Source: a virus
IMG/VR virus record: IMGVR_UViG_3300034374_011314
Span: 1-28,611 of that record
Length of the DNA stretch: 28,611 bases
Reading direction: 5' to 3' (one strand)
The notes beneath the pieces are model-generated. The model worked only from the letters and a program-made list of their open reading frames with translations. It was not told where the DNA came from and made no database searches. Both the position numbers and the translations under genes were made by a program. Of the stretch, positions 7,567-14,819 are shown in pieces. The first letter of the stretch is position 1. Each line of letters opens with the position of its first letter.

Positions 7567-8290
7567 AGTACAGTATCAACAAGAATATAGCAGAAAAGAC
7601 GATCCTCATTTACGAAGTGTAGAAGATGGTCATCGTTATGCTATGTTTGAAAAAGGTAATCTACATCTCGTCAACGGAAGAACTTACATGTTCCGAGATC
7701 ATCTTGGACAATATGTAAGCACATTTGTAAGTCAGTACTCAGATATAATCGATAATAATTTAGAGCCCGGTGTAAAAAGGGCAGTACTTGAGTTACATAA
7801 GAAAGGTTACTTGACGTATACAAGTTGTCAAGGCCACGACGATTCCAGACACAGGTATATTGGAGTCGTATTTAATACAAAAGAGCAGAAACAAGAGTTT
7901 ATAGAAGAGGTGAATAAACTTCGTTGTGATATTTACTGGTATGACAACGCAATAAATACAGTCGAAAGGCCAAAGAAACCAGTACCTTGGTGGTCTGACG
8001 CAATACACCTACATATAGTTTATGATGATTTCTCGTTTGCTAATTCTCCTATTGCAGACAGGAAAGATAAACCATACACCGACGAGGATCTTACCAAGTT
8101 TTGGAATATTCAAATGAATCGTGAATATACTCATTACGAATCAATTGTATTTACGTTTGGTTACCCAATGGTAGAAAGAAACATGTGGGAAAGAATTAAG
8201 AAGTTATTTTTCTATAATCACTATAAAGTCACCAGTGCATATCTAGATTTTTGTGATAAGGCACAATTATTAAAGGAATACGAGGCATAA
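7544..8290 (+). CDS. Conserved-looking unidentified protein with SCQGH motif
   Basis: I do not recognise this protein of 248 residues. It has no signal peptide or membrane segment and is rich in Tyr, His, Arg and Asp. The centre carries KGYLTYTSCQGH (Cys95, His98) followed by DDSRH, which looks like a small conserved functional patch, possibly metal- or nucleotide-binding; phage and bacterial proteins with a comparable TxSCxGH stretch exist but have no agreed role that I can cite. A second cluster, WWSDAIHLHI, lies near residues 148-157. The gene starts 23 bases before the end of the fifth radical-SAM gene and its stop overlaps the next start (TAATG), so it belongs to the same transcript as the radical-SAM cassette. 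It may be an accessory factor. Confidence 0.8.
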   Translation: MKTQYEYRVQYQQEYSRKDDPHLRSVEDGHRYAMFEKGNLHLVNGRTYMFRDHLGQYVSTFVSQYSDIIDNNLEPGVKRAVLELHKKGYLTYTSCQGHDDSRHRYIGVVFNTKEQKQEFIEEVNKLRCDIYWYDNAINTVERPKKPVPWWSDAIHLHIVYDDFSFANSPIADRKDKPYTDEDLTKFWNIQMNREYTHYESIVFTFGYPMVERNMWERIKKLFFYNHYKVTSAYLDFCDKAQLLKEYEA

Positions 8291-8700
8291 TGAAAGAATG
8301 GAAAATCAGGCAACAATATTTCAGTATGGTTAATGGAGATGCAGAATATAAAGATGATCTGAGAGATGTAGAAATTAATTTAGTAGAAGGCGAGGATATT
8401 ATTACAGAAGCAGTTCGCCACTTCGAAGAATACGTAGATGAATGGATCTACCCATCTAAATCTTATGTTGTTGCTATTTGTTATGCCACTTGGATCGAAG
8501 ACGATTTTGATGAAGATTTCTATGATACATTAAACGATGCGGAATTGTTACCACACGATCCGTATTTCGTTCCATACGATGAAGACCGTTATACATATGA
8601 CGCTATTCTTGATGCTATCGGTGAAGTTGATATGACTGGTATGGTACCGGATATCTATGAATATTATAAAGAAGAGATTTTAGAATCTGTAGATGAATGA
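8290..8700 (+). CDS. Small acidic unidentified protein
   Basis: This protein of 136 residues is strikingly acidic (long runs of Asp and Glu, for instance around residues 74-84) and Tyr-rich. No signal peptide, membrane segment or catalytic motif is visible. The start overlaps the previous stop as TAATG, with GAGG close by as ribosome site. Its own stop overlaps the next gene as ATGA. The charge suggests a DNA-mimic, inhibitor or binding-partner role, but nothing in the sequence proves one. It joins the radical-SAM block to the 2-oxoglutarate oxygenase block, so it is probably co-transcribed with both. Confidence 0.78.
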   Translation: MKEWKIRQQYFSMVNGDAEYKDDLRDVEINLVEGEDIITEAVRHFEEYVDEWIYPSKSYVVAICYATWIEDDFDEDFYDTLNDAELLPHDPYFVPYDEDRYTYDAILDAIGEVDMTGMVPDIYEYYKEEILESVDE

Positions 8701-9200
8701 ATTATGAAAAACTAAAGCGTGATGGATACTGGCATTTTAATGATCCACGGCTCTTTACTTATTTAAAGTGGTTCTATAGATGTCCTATGATAAGCAATCA
8801 TGGAATGAAGTATCCAATTCATTATTGGCCAGTAGGTCTATGGCTGTTAAGAAAAACGCAGAAGAAGATTGATAAGTTAATTTTAAAAAATACTTTTTGC
8901 ACCTTTGGTAATGTAGATGCTTGGAGAGGTATAGATCAAAAAACAGATGTGTGGCACACAGATCATATAGAAGGATCTAATATAGCTTTCTTAATGTATT
9001 TAACAGACATGGATGAATCAACTGGTGGCGGGATTGAAATCAAAAGAAGAAAATATAATTTGTACGATACCATATATCCAAAAAAGTATGACATTGTCGT
9101 TTTAAATCAAACTGACTATTTTAGACATAGAGTTATAAACTTAAGAAAGTCTATAAATAGAGATGTGGCAAATATAGAATTTAATATTATGGAAAGGTGA
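8697..9200 (+). CDS. Putative 2-oxoglutarate/Fe(II) oxygenase (prolyl-hydroxylase-like)
   Basis: The core of a prolyl-4-hydroxylase-type 2OG-Fe(II) oxygenase is visible: HXD at His87-Thr-Asp89 in WHTDH, a hydrophobic strand FLMYLTD, a GGGIEI turn, and a distal His144 in FRHRV followed by Arg150 or Arg155 as candidate 2-oxoglutarate contact. At 167 residues it is short but contains the whole double-stranded beta-helix. Such enzymes hydroxylate protein side chains or small molecules. In phages of this type several often occur near structural genes with unknown targets. The start overlaps the previous stop (ATGA). The gene is 4 bases from the next oxygenase. Confidence 0.78.
   Translation: MNYEKLKRDGYWHFNDPRLFTYLKWFYRCPMISNHGMKYPIHYWPVGLWLLRKTQKKIDKLILKNTFCTFGNVDAWRGIDQKTDVWHTDHIEGSNIAFLMYLTDMDESTGGGIEIKRRKYNLYDTIYPKKYDIVVLNQTDYFRHRVINLRKSINRDVANIEFNIMER
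9152..9159 (+). promoter_or_regulatory. Possible T4-type late promoter box inside coding sequence
   Basis: A perfect TATAAATA lies 46 bases before the ATG of the oxygenase gene at 9205, a distance like that of the intergenic boxes in this window. It is inside the end of the preceding gene, and the genome is AT-rich, so it may be chance. Confidence 0.3.
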
Positions 9201-9204
9201 AAAT

Positions 9205-9900
9205 ATGGATAATCCAAGTATTGTAAAAATTCATCCAACTCACATTTTAATTAAAGATAATCTTCCTTTTACTGATGAAGAAATGGATGAACTAAGAATA
9301 TGTGCGCATGCTACATGGACTCATCATTATGAGCACGGCATTGGAGAGCCAGGATATCATGTAAACTCAGATCCTTTTCCCTTATTTACAGAAGAAAACA
9401 TTAAGCTGTTTCCAGTCTTAGATAAGGTGAGAGAAGAGTTTAAAAAAGGTTTTCTTGAGCTTGCTGAATCGTATGAAGGCAATACTCTTACAAAGCAACA
9501 AATTGATGAAATGATCGCAAACCAACATGGGCAAATGCCTGTCATGAAAGAAGGCGATTATATTGCTTTGCATACACATCCTGGTTCCTTAGCATATGGA
9601 CTATTCTATTTAGATGATGTTGATAATGATAAGGAAGGCGGAGTACTACAACTTTGGGATCCATCATTCCACACAAATCCTGGTATGAGAAATCCTCAGA
9701 TCTATGAGGTGGATACGAGAGCTCGAAGAATGGTTATTGTTCCGACTTATATCTGGCACAATGTCACTCAATACTTTGGTAATGAAAGAGTAACTGTTGT
9801 TTGTAACCTGTCAATTCACCCGGATGTGGAAAGAATCATGACTTATAATGGTGTGAAAACAGAAGGCCATGAAAGTGGCTACGATCCGGCGCAGGTGTGA
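9205..9900 (+). CDS. Putative 2OG-Fe(II) oxygenase (2OG-FeII_Oxy_5-like)
   Basis: This protein of 231 residues resembles the 2OG-FeII_Oxy_5 family of marine phages and bacteria. It has a HTHPGS motif (His123 and His125), a GLFYLDD strand, a GGVLQLWDP strand, and the distal IWHNV (His185) with Arg195 ten residues later, the expected place for the 2-oxoglutarate-binding arginine. In this family the first motif often reads HXH rather than HXD, so metal-ligand geometry should not be assumed from the classic triad. The ribosome site GGAAAGG lies about 8 bases before the ATG. A possible late-promoter box lies 46 bases upstream. The next oxygenase starts one base after the stop. The target is unknown. 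Confidence 0.82.
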   Translation: MDNPSIVKIHPTHILIKDNLPFTDEEMDELRICAHATWTHHYEHGIGEPGYHVNSDPFPLFTEENIKLFPVLDKVREEFKKGFLELAESYEGNTLTKQQIDEMIANQHGQMPVMKEGDYIALHTHPGSLAYGLFYLDDVDNDKEGGVLQLWDPSFHTNPGMRNPQIYEVDTRARRMVIVPTYIWHNVTQYFGNERVTVVCNLSIHPDVERIMTYNGVKTEGHESGYDPAQV

Positions 9901-9901
9901 T

Positions 9902-10462
9902 ATGATTATTGAAAACTTATGGCCTACTCAAGTAGCAAAAGGCAAGTTCAATATGCCAGGTCTTGCTGAGCATATTCTTACCGAGTATGATTTACAGTCA
10001 CCACCTAGTGATGTTGGTGGATATAACATTATGGACGACGGCTCGGATGTTATTATTGACTTTGAAGAGATGGTTTATCAAAAGTTTGATGAGTATTTGA
10101 AGAAAACTATAGGTAAAAAGATTACAGACTATCGCCAGTATGAGATGAAAGGATGGATAACCGGCCACGGCAAAGATTATTCTATGACAATTCATAATCA
10201 TTCCGGAGCTCATTTGTCGGCAGTCTTTTATGTATTAGCAGAGGATCGGAGTTCTGGTGGGGATATTGTTTTCTCAGATCCAAGAAGTAATGCTAATAGA
10301 GGATATGATGAGTGGTTTGATCCAATGTTTGAAAGATACCATCATCAACCAGAAACCGGAGATTTTATGATATTTCCGAGCTTTACATATCATCATGTTA
10401 ACCCGTATTACTCGTCATTACGAATATGTGTACCCGTAGATCTCTATTTGTATAGAGGTTAA
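9902..10462 (+). CDS. Putative 2OG-Fe(II) oxygenase (2OG-FeII_Oxy_5-like)
   Basis: This is a family relative of the preceding gene, starting MIIENLWP, a common opening for 2OG-FeII_Oxy_5 proteins. It has HNHSGAHLS (His98 and His100), the strand AVFYVLA, GGDIVFSDPR, and a distal His164 in YHHVNP with Arg174 ten residues later. The start at 9902 is chosen over an in-frame ATG at 9869 because the family N-terminus begins here and the start then follows the previous stop by one base. It has 186 residues. Nearby paralogy with the preceding gene suggests an old duplication, but overall similarity is confined to the core motifs. The target is unknown: a virion protein or a metabolite. Confidence 0.82.
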   Translation: MIIENLWPTQVAKGKFNMPGLAEHILTEYDLQSPPSDVGGYNIMDDGSDVIIDFEEMVYQKFDEYLKKTIGKKITDYRQYEMKGWITGHGKDYSMTIHNHSGAHLSAVFYVLAEDRSSGGDIVFSDPRSNANRGYDEWFDPMFERYHHQPETGDFMIFPSFTYHHVNPYYSSLRICVPVDLYLYRG

Positions 10463-10466
10463 AACA

Positions 10467-10509
10467 TATAAATAGACAGAGTACCATAAATAAAGCAATC
10501 AAATAAATA
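10467..10509 (+). promoter_or_regulatory. Three tandem T4-type late promoter boxes
   Basis: The 81-base gap before the structural-type genes holds TATAAATA (10467-10474), CATAAATA (10485-10492) and AATAAATA (10502-10509), spaced 17-18 bases apart. In T4 the late sigma factor gp55 recognises TATAAATA as an extended -10 element. The first copy is a perfect match and the others differ by one base. The gene at 10544 lies 34-70 bases downstream, with its own GGAG ribosome site. Confidence 0.65.
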
Positions 10510-10543
10510 AGGTTGTCAACTTAACCAAAATGGAGATGAAATA

Positions 10544-10942
10544 ATGGCTTTCTCATACAGCACAACTGTTACTAACCTGAAGGTTAGAGATCAGGTAAAC
10601 AGCGAAGGCGTTACTCTAAGCAACGCTGTTGTTCAAACATATTGGAAACGCACAGGAACGGATGCAGACGGCAACGAAGGTACCTTTTCAGGCGCAACTC
10701 CTTTTACAGCAGAAAACGTGCCTGCTGGTTCTTTCGTGGCTTTTGAAGATCTTGAAGAAGCTACTGTAGTAGGTTGGATCAATGCAGTAATTGATGCAGA
10801 TGCAGCCTATAAAACTCACATTGATGAACAAATTCAAAAACAAATTGACGCTGGCTTAGAAGAAGATCGTAACCCTCCTTGGGTAGTAGCAGAAGAAGCA
10901 CCAGCGCAATCTGACGCAGATCCAGACGCACCAGCAGAATAG
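10544..10942 (+). CDS. Small structural-type protein, paralogue of the next gene
   Basis: This protein of 132 residues has an N-terminal beta-rich part and a helical second half, ending in an acidic Asp-Ala-Pro tail. It shares with the next gene the pattern LSxAxVxxxWKR (here NAVVQTYWKR), a following acidic DADG turn, and a helix VVGWINAVI in the same relative position. The two are therefore probably diverged paralogues. I recall similar small proteins near tail genes of marine T4-like phages without known function. Placement directly after late-type promoters and before sugar and fibre genes suggests a late, perhaps virion-associated, product. The GGAG ribosome site is 8 bases from the start. 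Confidence 0.85.
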   Translation: MAFSYSTTVTNLKVRDQVNSEGVTLSNAVVQTYWKRTGTDADGNEGTFSGATPFTAENVPAGSFVAFEDLEEATVVGWINAVIDADAAYKTHIDEQIQKQIDAGLEEDRNPPWVVAEEAPAQSDADPDAPAE

Positions 10943-10949
10943 GTGAATA

Positions 10950-11288
10950 ATGAACTATTCTTGGGAAATACTCAAGCTCACCACACAAGAGGAAACGAGC
11001 TCTGATGGTTCCAGCCTTTCAGATTCTATTGTAAGAATTGACTGGAAACGCAGAGCTGTTGACGATGACGGTACAGAAGCAAGTTACAAAGGTGTTACCC
11101 ATGTTTCAGCTTCAAGCACTTTGGCTGAAGATTTTATTGCACTAGCTGCAGTACAAAAATCTCATGTTATTTCATGGATTGAATCTAACATGTCAGACGG
11201 TGATGTCGCAATCATGAATAAGACTTTGCAGGATAAGATAAATACTAATAGAGCAACAAGGAGTTCTTTTAAACCTGCTTGGAACTAA
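10950..11288 (+). CDS. Small structural-type protein, paralogue of the previous gene
   Basis: This 112-residue protein is aligned to the previous gene by the DSIVRIDWKR segment, the DDDGTEA turn and the helix HVISWIES. It lacks the acidic Asp-Ala-Pro tail and ends near a Pro-Ala-Trp, where the paralogue has Pro-Pro-Trp. The gene starts 7 bases after the previous stop with an AGGTGA ribosome site. Its function is unknown, and a shared role with its neighbour (for example as a heteromer) is only inferred. There are no cysteines and no signal peptide. Confidence 0.82.
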   Translation: MNYSWEILKLTTQEETSSDGSSLSDSIVRIDWKRRAVDDDGTEASYKGVTHVSASSTLAEDFIALAAVQKSHVISWIESNMSDGDVAIMNKTLQDKINTNRATRSSFKPAWN

Positions 11289-11313
11289 GTGAATTTTATA
11301 TTATGGAGTTAAG

Positions 11314-12357
11314 ATGCATGATCTGTACACAGGCGGCCTAGCCACCTATGCCCTTAAAAGAGGCGGAACAATTAAACCGGTTATCCTGCCAACGGAAGTT
11401 TTAGGATCTCACGGCGAAACCGGTTTAATGAATCCATCTATTTTCCTTCATAAGGGAAAGATTCTTTTAAACATACGTCACGTCAACTATATTCTCTATC
11501 ATTCAGAAGGTAAAAAGTATCCCCACCAGTGGGGTCCTTTGGTGTATGTGCATCCAGAAAATGATGTATCCCTCACGACATATAATGTTATGTGCGAGCT
11601 TAATAATGATTTAGATCTGCTTAATGCTCAGCGTGTGAATACATCTGCCTTCGATACTAAACCTACATGGAACTTTATTGGATTAGAAGATTGCCGACTA
11701 TTTGAGTGGGACGATCGTCTATTCCTATGCGGTGTTCGTCGCGACTGTTACGATGATAAAGGCAAAGGCCGCATGGAAATGCAAGAGATCGAGTTTATTG
11801 ACGGTGAATGGAAAGAAGTGTCTCGTAATCCTATTCCTGCACCAAATGGTGATGAAAGTTATTGCGAAAAGAACTGGATGCCGGTAAATGATATGCCATT
11901 CCATTTTGTAAAATGGACTAATCCCACCCAGCTTGTAAAATACGATATTGAAGAAAGAACATGCGTAGATGTTGTTAATGATCCGGACAAATATAAAGAG
12001 TACAGTCAATTTGATTTTAGAGGTGGTTCCCAAGTAATTCGTATCAATGACCAGCAAAGAATGGCGATTGTTCATGAAACAAATCTACTACGAGATCCTT
12101 TTCAAAGAAAAGATGGTTGTTATAACCACAGAGTTGTAATATGGGATAATGATTGGAACATTGTTCATGTGTCGAGAAGTTTCCACTTTCTAGGAACATA
12201 TTACGATCATGTAAAGAATACCGATTACAATATTGAGTTTGTAACCGGCGCTGCTATTTTAGATCAAGATATTTTGATTTCATTTGGTTGGCAGGATAAT
12301 GCAACTTATATATTGAGAATGCCGCTTAAAGCATTTGAGAATTTCTTGAGAGGTTAA
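11314..12357 (+). CDS. GH130-like beta-propeller protein (glycosidase/phosphorylase-related)
   Basis: This protein of 347 residues shows repeated beta-blades and signatures of the five-bladed beta-propeller glycoside phosphorylases and related proteins (GH130-like): NPSI early, GLEDCR at residues 123-128 (the family usually has a G.EDPR motif), FRGGSQVI in the middle and ISFGWQDNATYI near the end. GH130 enzymes phosphorolyse or hydrolyse mannosides. Phage and viral relatives are often found beside glycosyltransferase and FkbM genes and may act in glycan decoration. The Cys in place of Pro in the EDPR motif is unusual. The ribosome site is GGAG before the ATG. The next gene, with an FkbM-like methyltransferase domain, begins one base after the stop, so the two are probably co-expressed. 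Confidence 0.65.
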   Translation: MHDLYTGGLATYALKRGGTIKPVILPTEVLGSHGETGLMNPSIFLHKGKILLNIRHVNYILYHSEGKKYPHQWGPLVYVHPENDVSLTTYNVMCELNNDLDLLNAQRVNTSAFDTKPTWNFIGLEDCRLFEWDDRLFLCGVRRDCYDDKGKGRMEMQEIEFIDGEWKEVSRNPIPAPNGDESYCEKNWMPVNDMPFHFVKWTNPTQLVKYDIEERTCVDVVNDPDKYKEYSQFDFRGGSQVIRINDQQRMAIVHETNLLRDPFQRKDGCYNHRVVIWDNDWNIVHVSRSFHFLGTYYDHVKNTDYNIEFVTGAAILDQDILISFGWQDNATYILRMPLKAFENFLRG

Positions 12358-12358
12358 T

Positions 12359-13600
12359 ATGAAATTTGAAAACCTACATTTGTTAAATGATGTTGTAATG
12401 GATTATGATAATCCTGAGAAGATCTACAAACTTGCTTTTGAATATGATAAGCTTAAACAAGGCGCTGCAGCTTTTGGTTGGTATCTACGAGCAGCAGATA
12501 TGTCAAAAGGTGACACCTTTGAATCTAAATGGCTTCAATATAAATCTATTCTTCGTGGCGCTGCAATCTTCCATAGAGCTGGCAACAGAGATCATACAAC
12601 AGGTGGTTTATATAAGATGGCTATTCAAACTTTGCCTGAAAGACCTGAAGCATATTACCTGTATTCTAAATGGCAGATGGATAGAAGTGATTGGAGAGAA
12701 GCTTTAGTATATTCTAAGATAGGATTGAATTGCAACCACGATCCTATTGTAGACCCTGATCTTGACTATCCAGGTGTGCTTGGATTGAAATATGTAAATG
12801 CAATGTCTGAATGGAAAACAAACGGTAGAGATGATTCTAAGAATCTATTGTTCGATCTAAAATATAAGAATAAGCTTGACTCTGTTACAGATAATGAAGT
12901 AACTGGTGTTCTTAACAATATTGGCTATCCAAGTACATTGACATACACTCCAGAATTATACGAGAAATGGAGATGGAAGTTTGATGGCCAAGAATCAATT
13001 GAAAAGAATTATTCAAGACACTTCCAAGATATGTTCGTTTTGGCCTTTACAAATGGTAAGAAACATGGTACATTTATAGAAATAGGTTCAGGACATCCTG
13101 AGCTTTACAATAATACTCTGCTTCTTGAAAAAGATTTTGGTTGGAAAGGATTGTCAGTTGACAACTCAGAAAGATTCTGTTCTCAATTTTCGAGATCGAG
13201 AAATACTACTATCATACAAGCAGAAGCAGATAAAATTGATTACAACATGTTATTTAAATCAAATTGTGTAGAAAACTTTATTGACTTTATTAGATATAAT
13301 GCAGACTACGCATCTATTACTGCTCTTCAAAATACGCCTTTTGATAAGTATGAGTTTACAGTAATTCAAGTTCAGCACAATGCATGTTGGTGGGGAGACG
13401 AGATGAGAGCTAAGTCTCGTGAAATATTGAGCAAGATCGGTTATATTCTATTTGTACCTGATGTTGCAATTAACGAGACAGATAACTATGAAGATTGGTG
13501 GATTCATCCAGGATTCCTTACACCAATGAATGAGAGAATGAAAGCTCCAGAAGATACAAACTTTGCTTGGAGATATATGATGAAGGAATATAGAGTATGA
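12359..13600 (+). CDS. Helical-repeat protein with FkbM-like methyltransferase domain
   Basis: The N-terminal half (about residues 15-200) is made of amphipathic helices in TPR-like pairs, similar to the repeat region that follows glycosyltransferase domains in some sugar-modifying proteins. The C-terminal half has the SAM-binding loop GTFIEIGSG (from Gly237), then a GWKGLSVDN strand that fits motif II of FkbM-family methyltransferases, and acidic residues after it. FkbM enzymes methylate hydroxyl groups on sugars or polyketides. Together with the neighbours this suggests O-methylation of a glycan or polyol. The whole protein has 413 residues and overlaps the next gene as ATGA. Methyltransferase assignment is reasonably sure; the repeat assignment is less so. 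Confidence 0.7.
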   Translation: MKFENLHLLNDVVMDYDNPEKIYKLAFEYDKLKQGAAAFGWYLRAADMSKGDTFESKWLQYKSILRGAAIFHRAGNRDHTTGGLYKMAIQTLPERPEAYYLYSKWQMDRSDWREALVYSKIGLNCNHDPIVDPDLDYPGVLGLKYVNAMSEWKTNGRDDSKNLLFDLKYKNKLDSVTDNEVTGVLNNIGYPSTLTYTPELYEKWRWKFDGQESIEKNYSRHFQDMFVLAFTNGKKHGTFIEIGSGHPELYNNTLLLEKDFGWKGLSVDNSERFCSQFSRSRNTTIIQAEADKIDYNMLFKSNCVENFIDFIRYNADYASITALQNTPFDKYEFTVIQVQHNACWWGDEMRAKSREILSKIGYILFVPDVAINETDNYEDWWIHPGFLTPMNERMKAPEDTNFAWRYMMKEYRV

Positions 13601-14343
13601 GAGTAGTTGTAGTTACAGGTGGATTTGATCCACTTCATTCAGGACATATCGCTTACTTTAAAGCTGCTAAGGAACTGGGTGATATTCTTTGTGTAGGACT
13701 TAATAGCGATGAATGGTTGGTTCGTAAAAAAGGCCGGCCATTTATGCCGTTTGAAGAACGTAAAGCAATTGTAGAAAACATCAAATGTGTTGGTAATGCT
13801 TTCGGTTTTAATGACGACGATAACAGCGCTATTGCTGCAATTCAACATGTAAAAGATATGTTTCCACGTAATTCTGAAATCGTGTTTGCAAATGGCGGAG
13901 ATCGTACTAAAGACAATATTCCTGAGATGGTATTCGATGATGTAGAATTTGTTTTTGGCGTAGGTGGCGAAGATAAAAAGAATAGCTCATCATGGATTCT
14001 ATCTAACTGGGATAAACCTGAAACTCAGCGCAAATGGGGAAAGTATAGAGACCTAGATCAAAATGGACATTGGAAAGTAAAAGAACTATCAATTGATTCT
14101 TCATTGAGCGACCAAAGACATTTCCATAGATCCGAACATTGGCATATTGTAGATGGTGAGCTAGAGATGATTCTTGAATTCTCAAACGGTTATAAGACTT
14201 CTAAGATCTATGGATCTGGCGAAAGTATTGATATTCCTCTTAATACTTGGCACAAAGCTACTAATGTAGGTGAAAATGCTTGTAAAGTAATTGAAGTTTG
14301 GATGGGTGATACACTATCTGAAGAAGATATTGAAAGAAGATAA
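13597..14343 (+). CDS. Cytidylyltransferase (TagD-like) fused to a C-terminal cupin
   Basis: Residues 1-140 are a nucleotidyltransferase of the glycerol-3-phosphate cytidylyltransferase/HldE-C type: GGFDPLHSGH with His14 and His17 of the HXGH motif, a GLNSDEWL strand, PFEERKAIV, and KNSSSWIL where TagD has its RTXGISTT-like motif. Residues about 165-240 are a cupin like the C-terminal domain of mannose-phosphate guanylyltransferase/isomerase proteins: RHFHRSEHW (His175, His177, His181) and a distal WHKA (His219). The fusion could couple activation of a polyol or sugar phosphate with isomerisation or epimerisation, but the substrate is not visible. The gene is followed by a short gap with a late-promoter box and then by fibre genes. 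Product linkage to virion or host-surface decoration is inference. Confidence 0.82.
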   Translation: MRVVVVTGGFDPLHSGHIAYFKAAKELGDILCVGLNSDEWLVRKKGRPFMPFEERKAIVENIKCVGNAFGFNDDDNSAIAAIQHVKDMFPRNSEIVFANGGDRTKDNIPEMVFDDVEFVFGVGGEDKKNSSSWILSNWDKPETQRKWGKYRDLDQNGHWKVKELSIDSSLSDQRHFHRSEHWHIVDGELEMILEFSNGYKTSKIYGSGESIDIPLNTWHKATNVGENACKVIEVWMGDTLSEEDIERR

Positions 14344-14354
14344 TCACGTTTCTT

Positions 14355-14362
14355 TATAAATA
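14355..14362 (+). promoter_or_regulatory. T4-type late promoter box
   Basis: A perfect TATAAATA in the 62-base gap lies 44 bases before the ATG at 14406. An AAGGAG ribosome site (14393-14398) follows. This is probably the late promoter of the fibre genes. Confidence 0.7.
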
Positions 14363-14405
14363 ACAATGAAATGTCTTTAATCCCAAAAAAACAAGGAGAA
14401 AGCGA

Positions 14406-14813
14406 ATGGCTTTTCAATTATCTACTGCGGTAAGAAACGCTACATTGGCCGCTATTGAGACTACTGTGGGAACATCACCCATTCTAACTATCTCAACGAA
14501 CAACCCACCTACAGACTGTGCCACAGCAAACACAGGCACAGTTCTAGCTTCAATGACTCTACCTTCTGACTTTATGCAGGCTCCAGCGGGTGGTGTGGTG
14601 CAACTCTCAGGCACGTGGCAGGATCTTTCTGCAGATGCAAGTGGTACAGCAGGGCACTTCAGAGTTTTTGACAGCACAGGCACTACGTGTCACATGCAGG
14701 GTACTATCACAGCTACTTCAGGCGGCGGTGACATGGAGCTTGACAACACAAACATCGCAATCGGGCAGCAGATCCAAATTACAGCGTTTACGATTACAGC
14801 CGGCGGAGCATAA
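14406..14813 (+). CDS. Small beta-rich virion-type protein
   Basis: This protein of 135 residues is rich in Thr, Ser, Gly and Ala, has alternating hydrophobic strands, and opens with MAFQLS like many phage tail-associated proteins. There is no enzyme motif, signal peptide or coiled coil. It stands first after a late-promoter box and directly before the long fibre gene, so it is probably part of, or an aid to, the fibre. Good ribosome site (AAGGAG, 7 bases before the ATG). No precise function can be assigned. Confidence 0.8.
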   Translation: MAFQLSTAVRNATLAAIETTVGTSPILTISTNNPPTDCATANTGTVLASMTLPSDFMQAPAGGVVQLSGTWQDLSADASGTAGHFRVFDSTGTTCHMQGTITATSGGGDMELDNTNIAIGQQIQITAFTITAGGA

Positions 14814-14819
14814 TACAAA

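Noticed and set aside
10442-10457. CTCTAT/ATAGAG hairpin near the end of the third oxygenase gene as a terminator
   Set aside because: Only 6 AT-rich base pairs, inside the coding sequence, with no T run after it.
11725-12075. 116-residue reading frame on the minus strand
   Set aside because: It lies wholly inside the GH130-like gene, is odd in composition (many Ile and Phe, no motif) and has no promoter or ribosome site.
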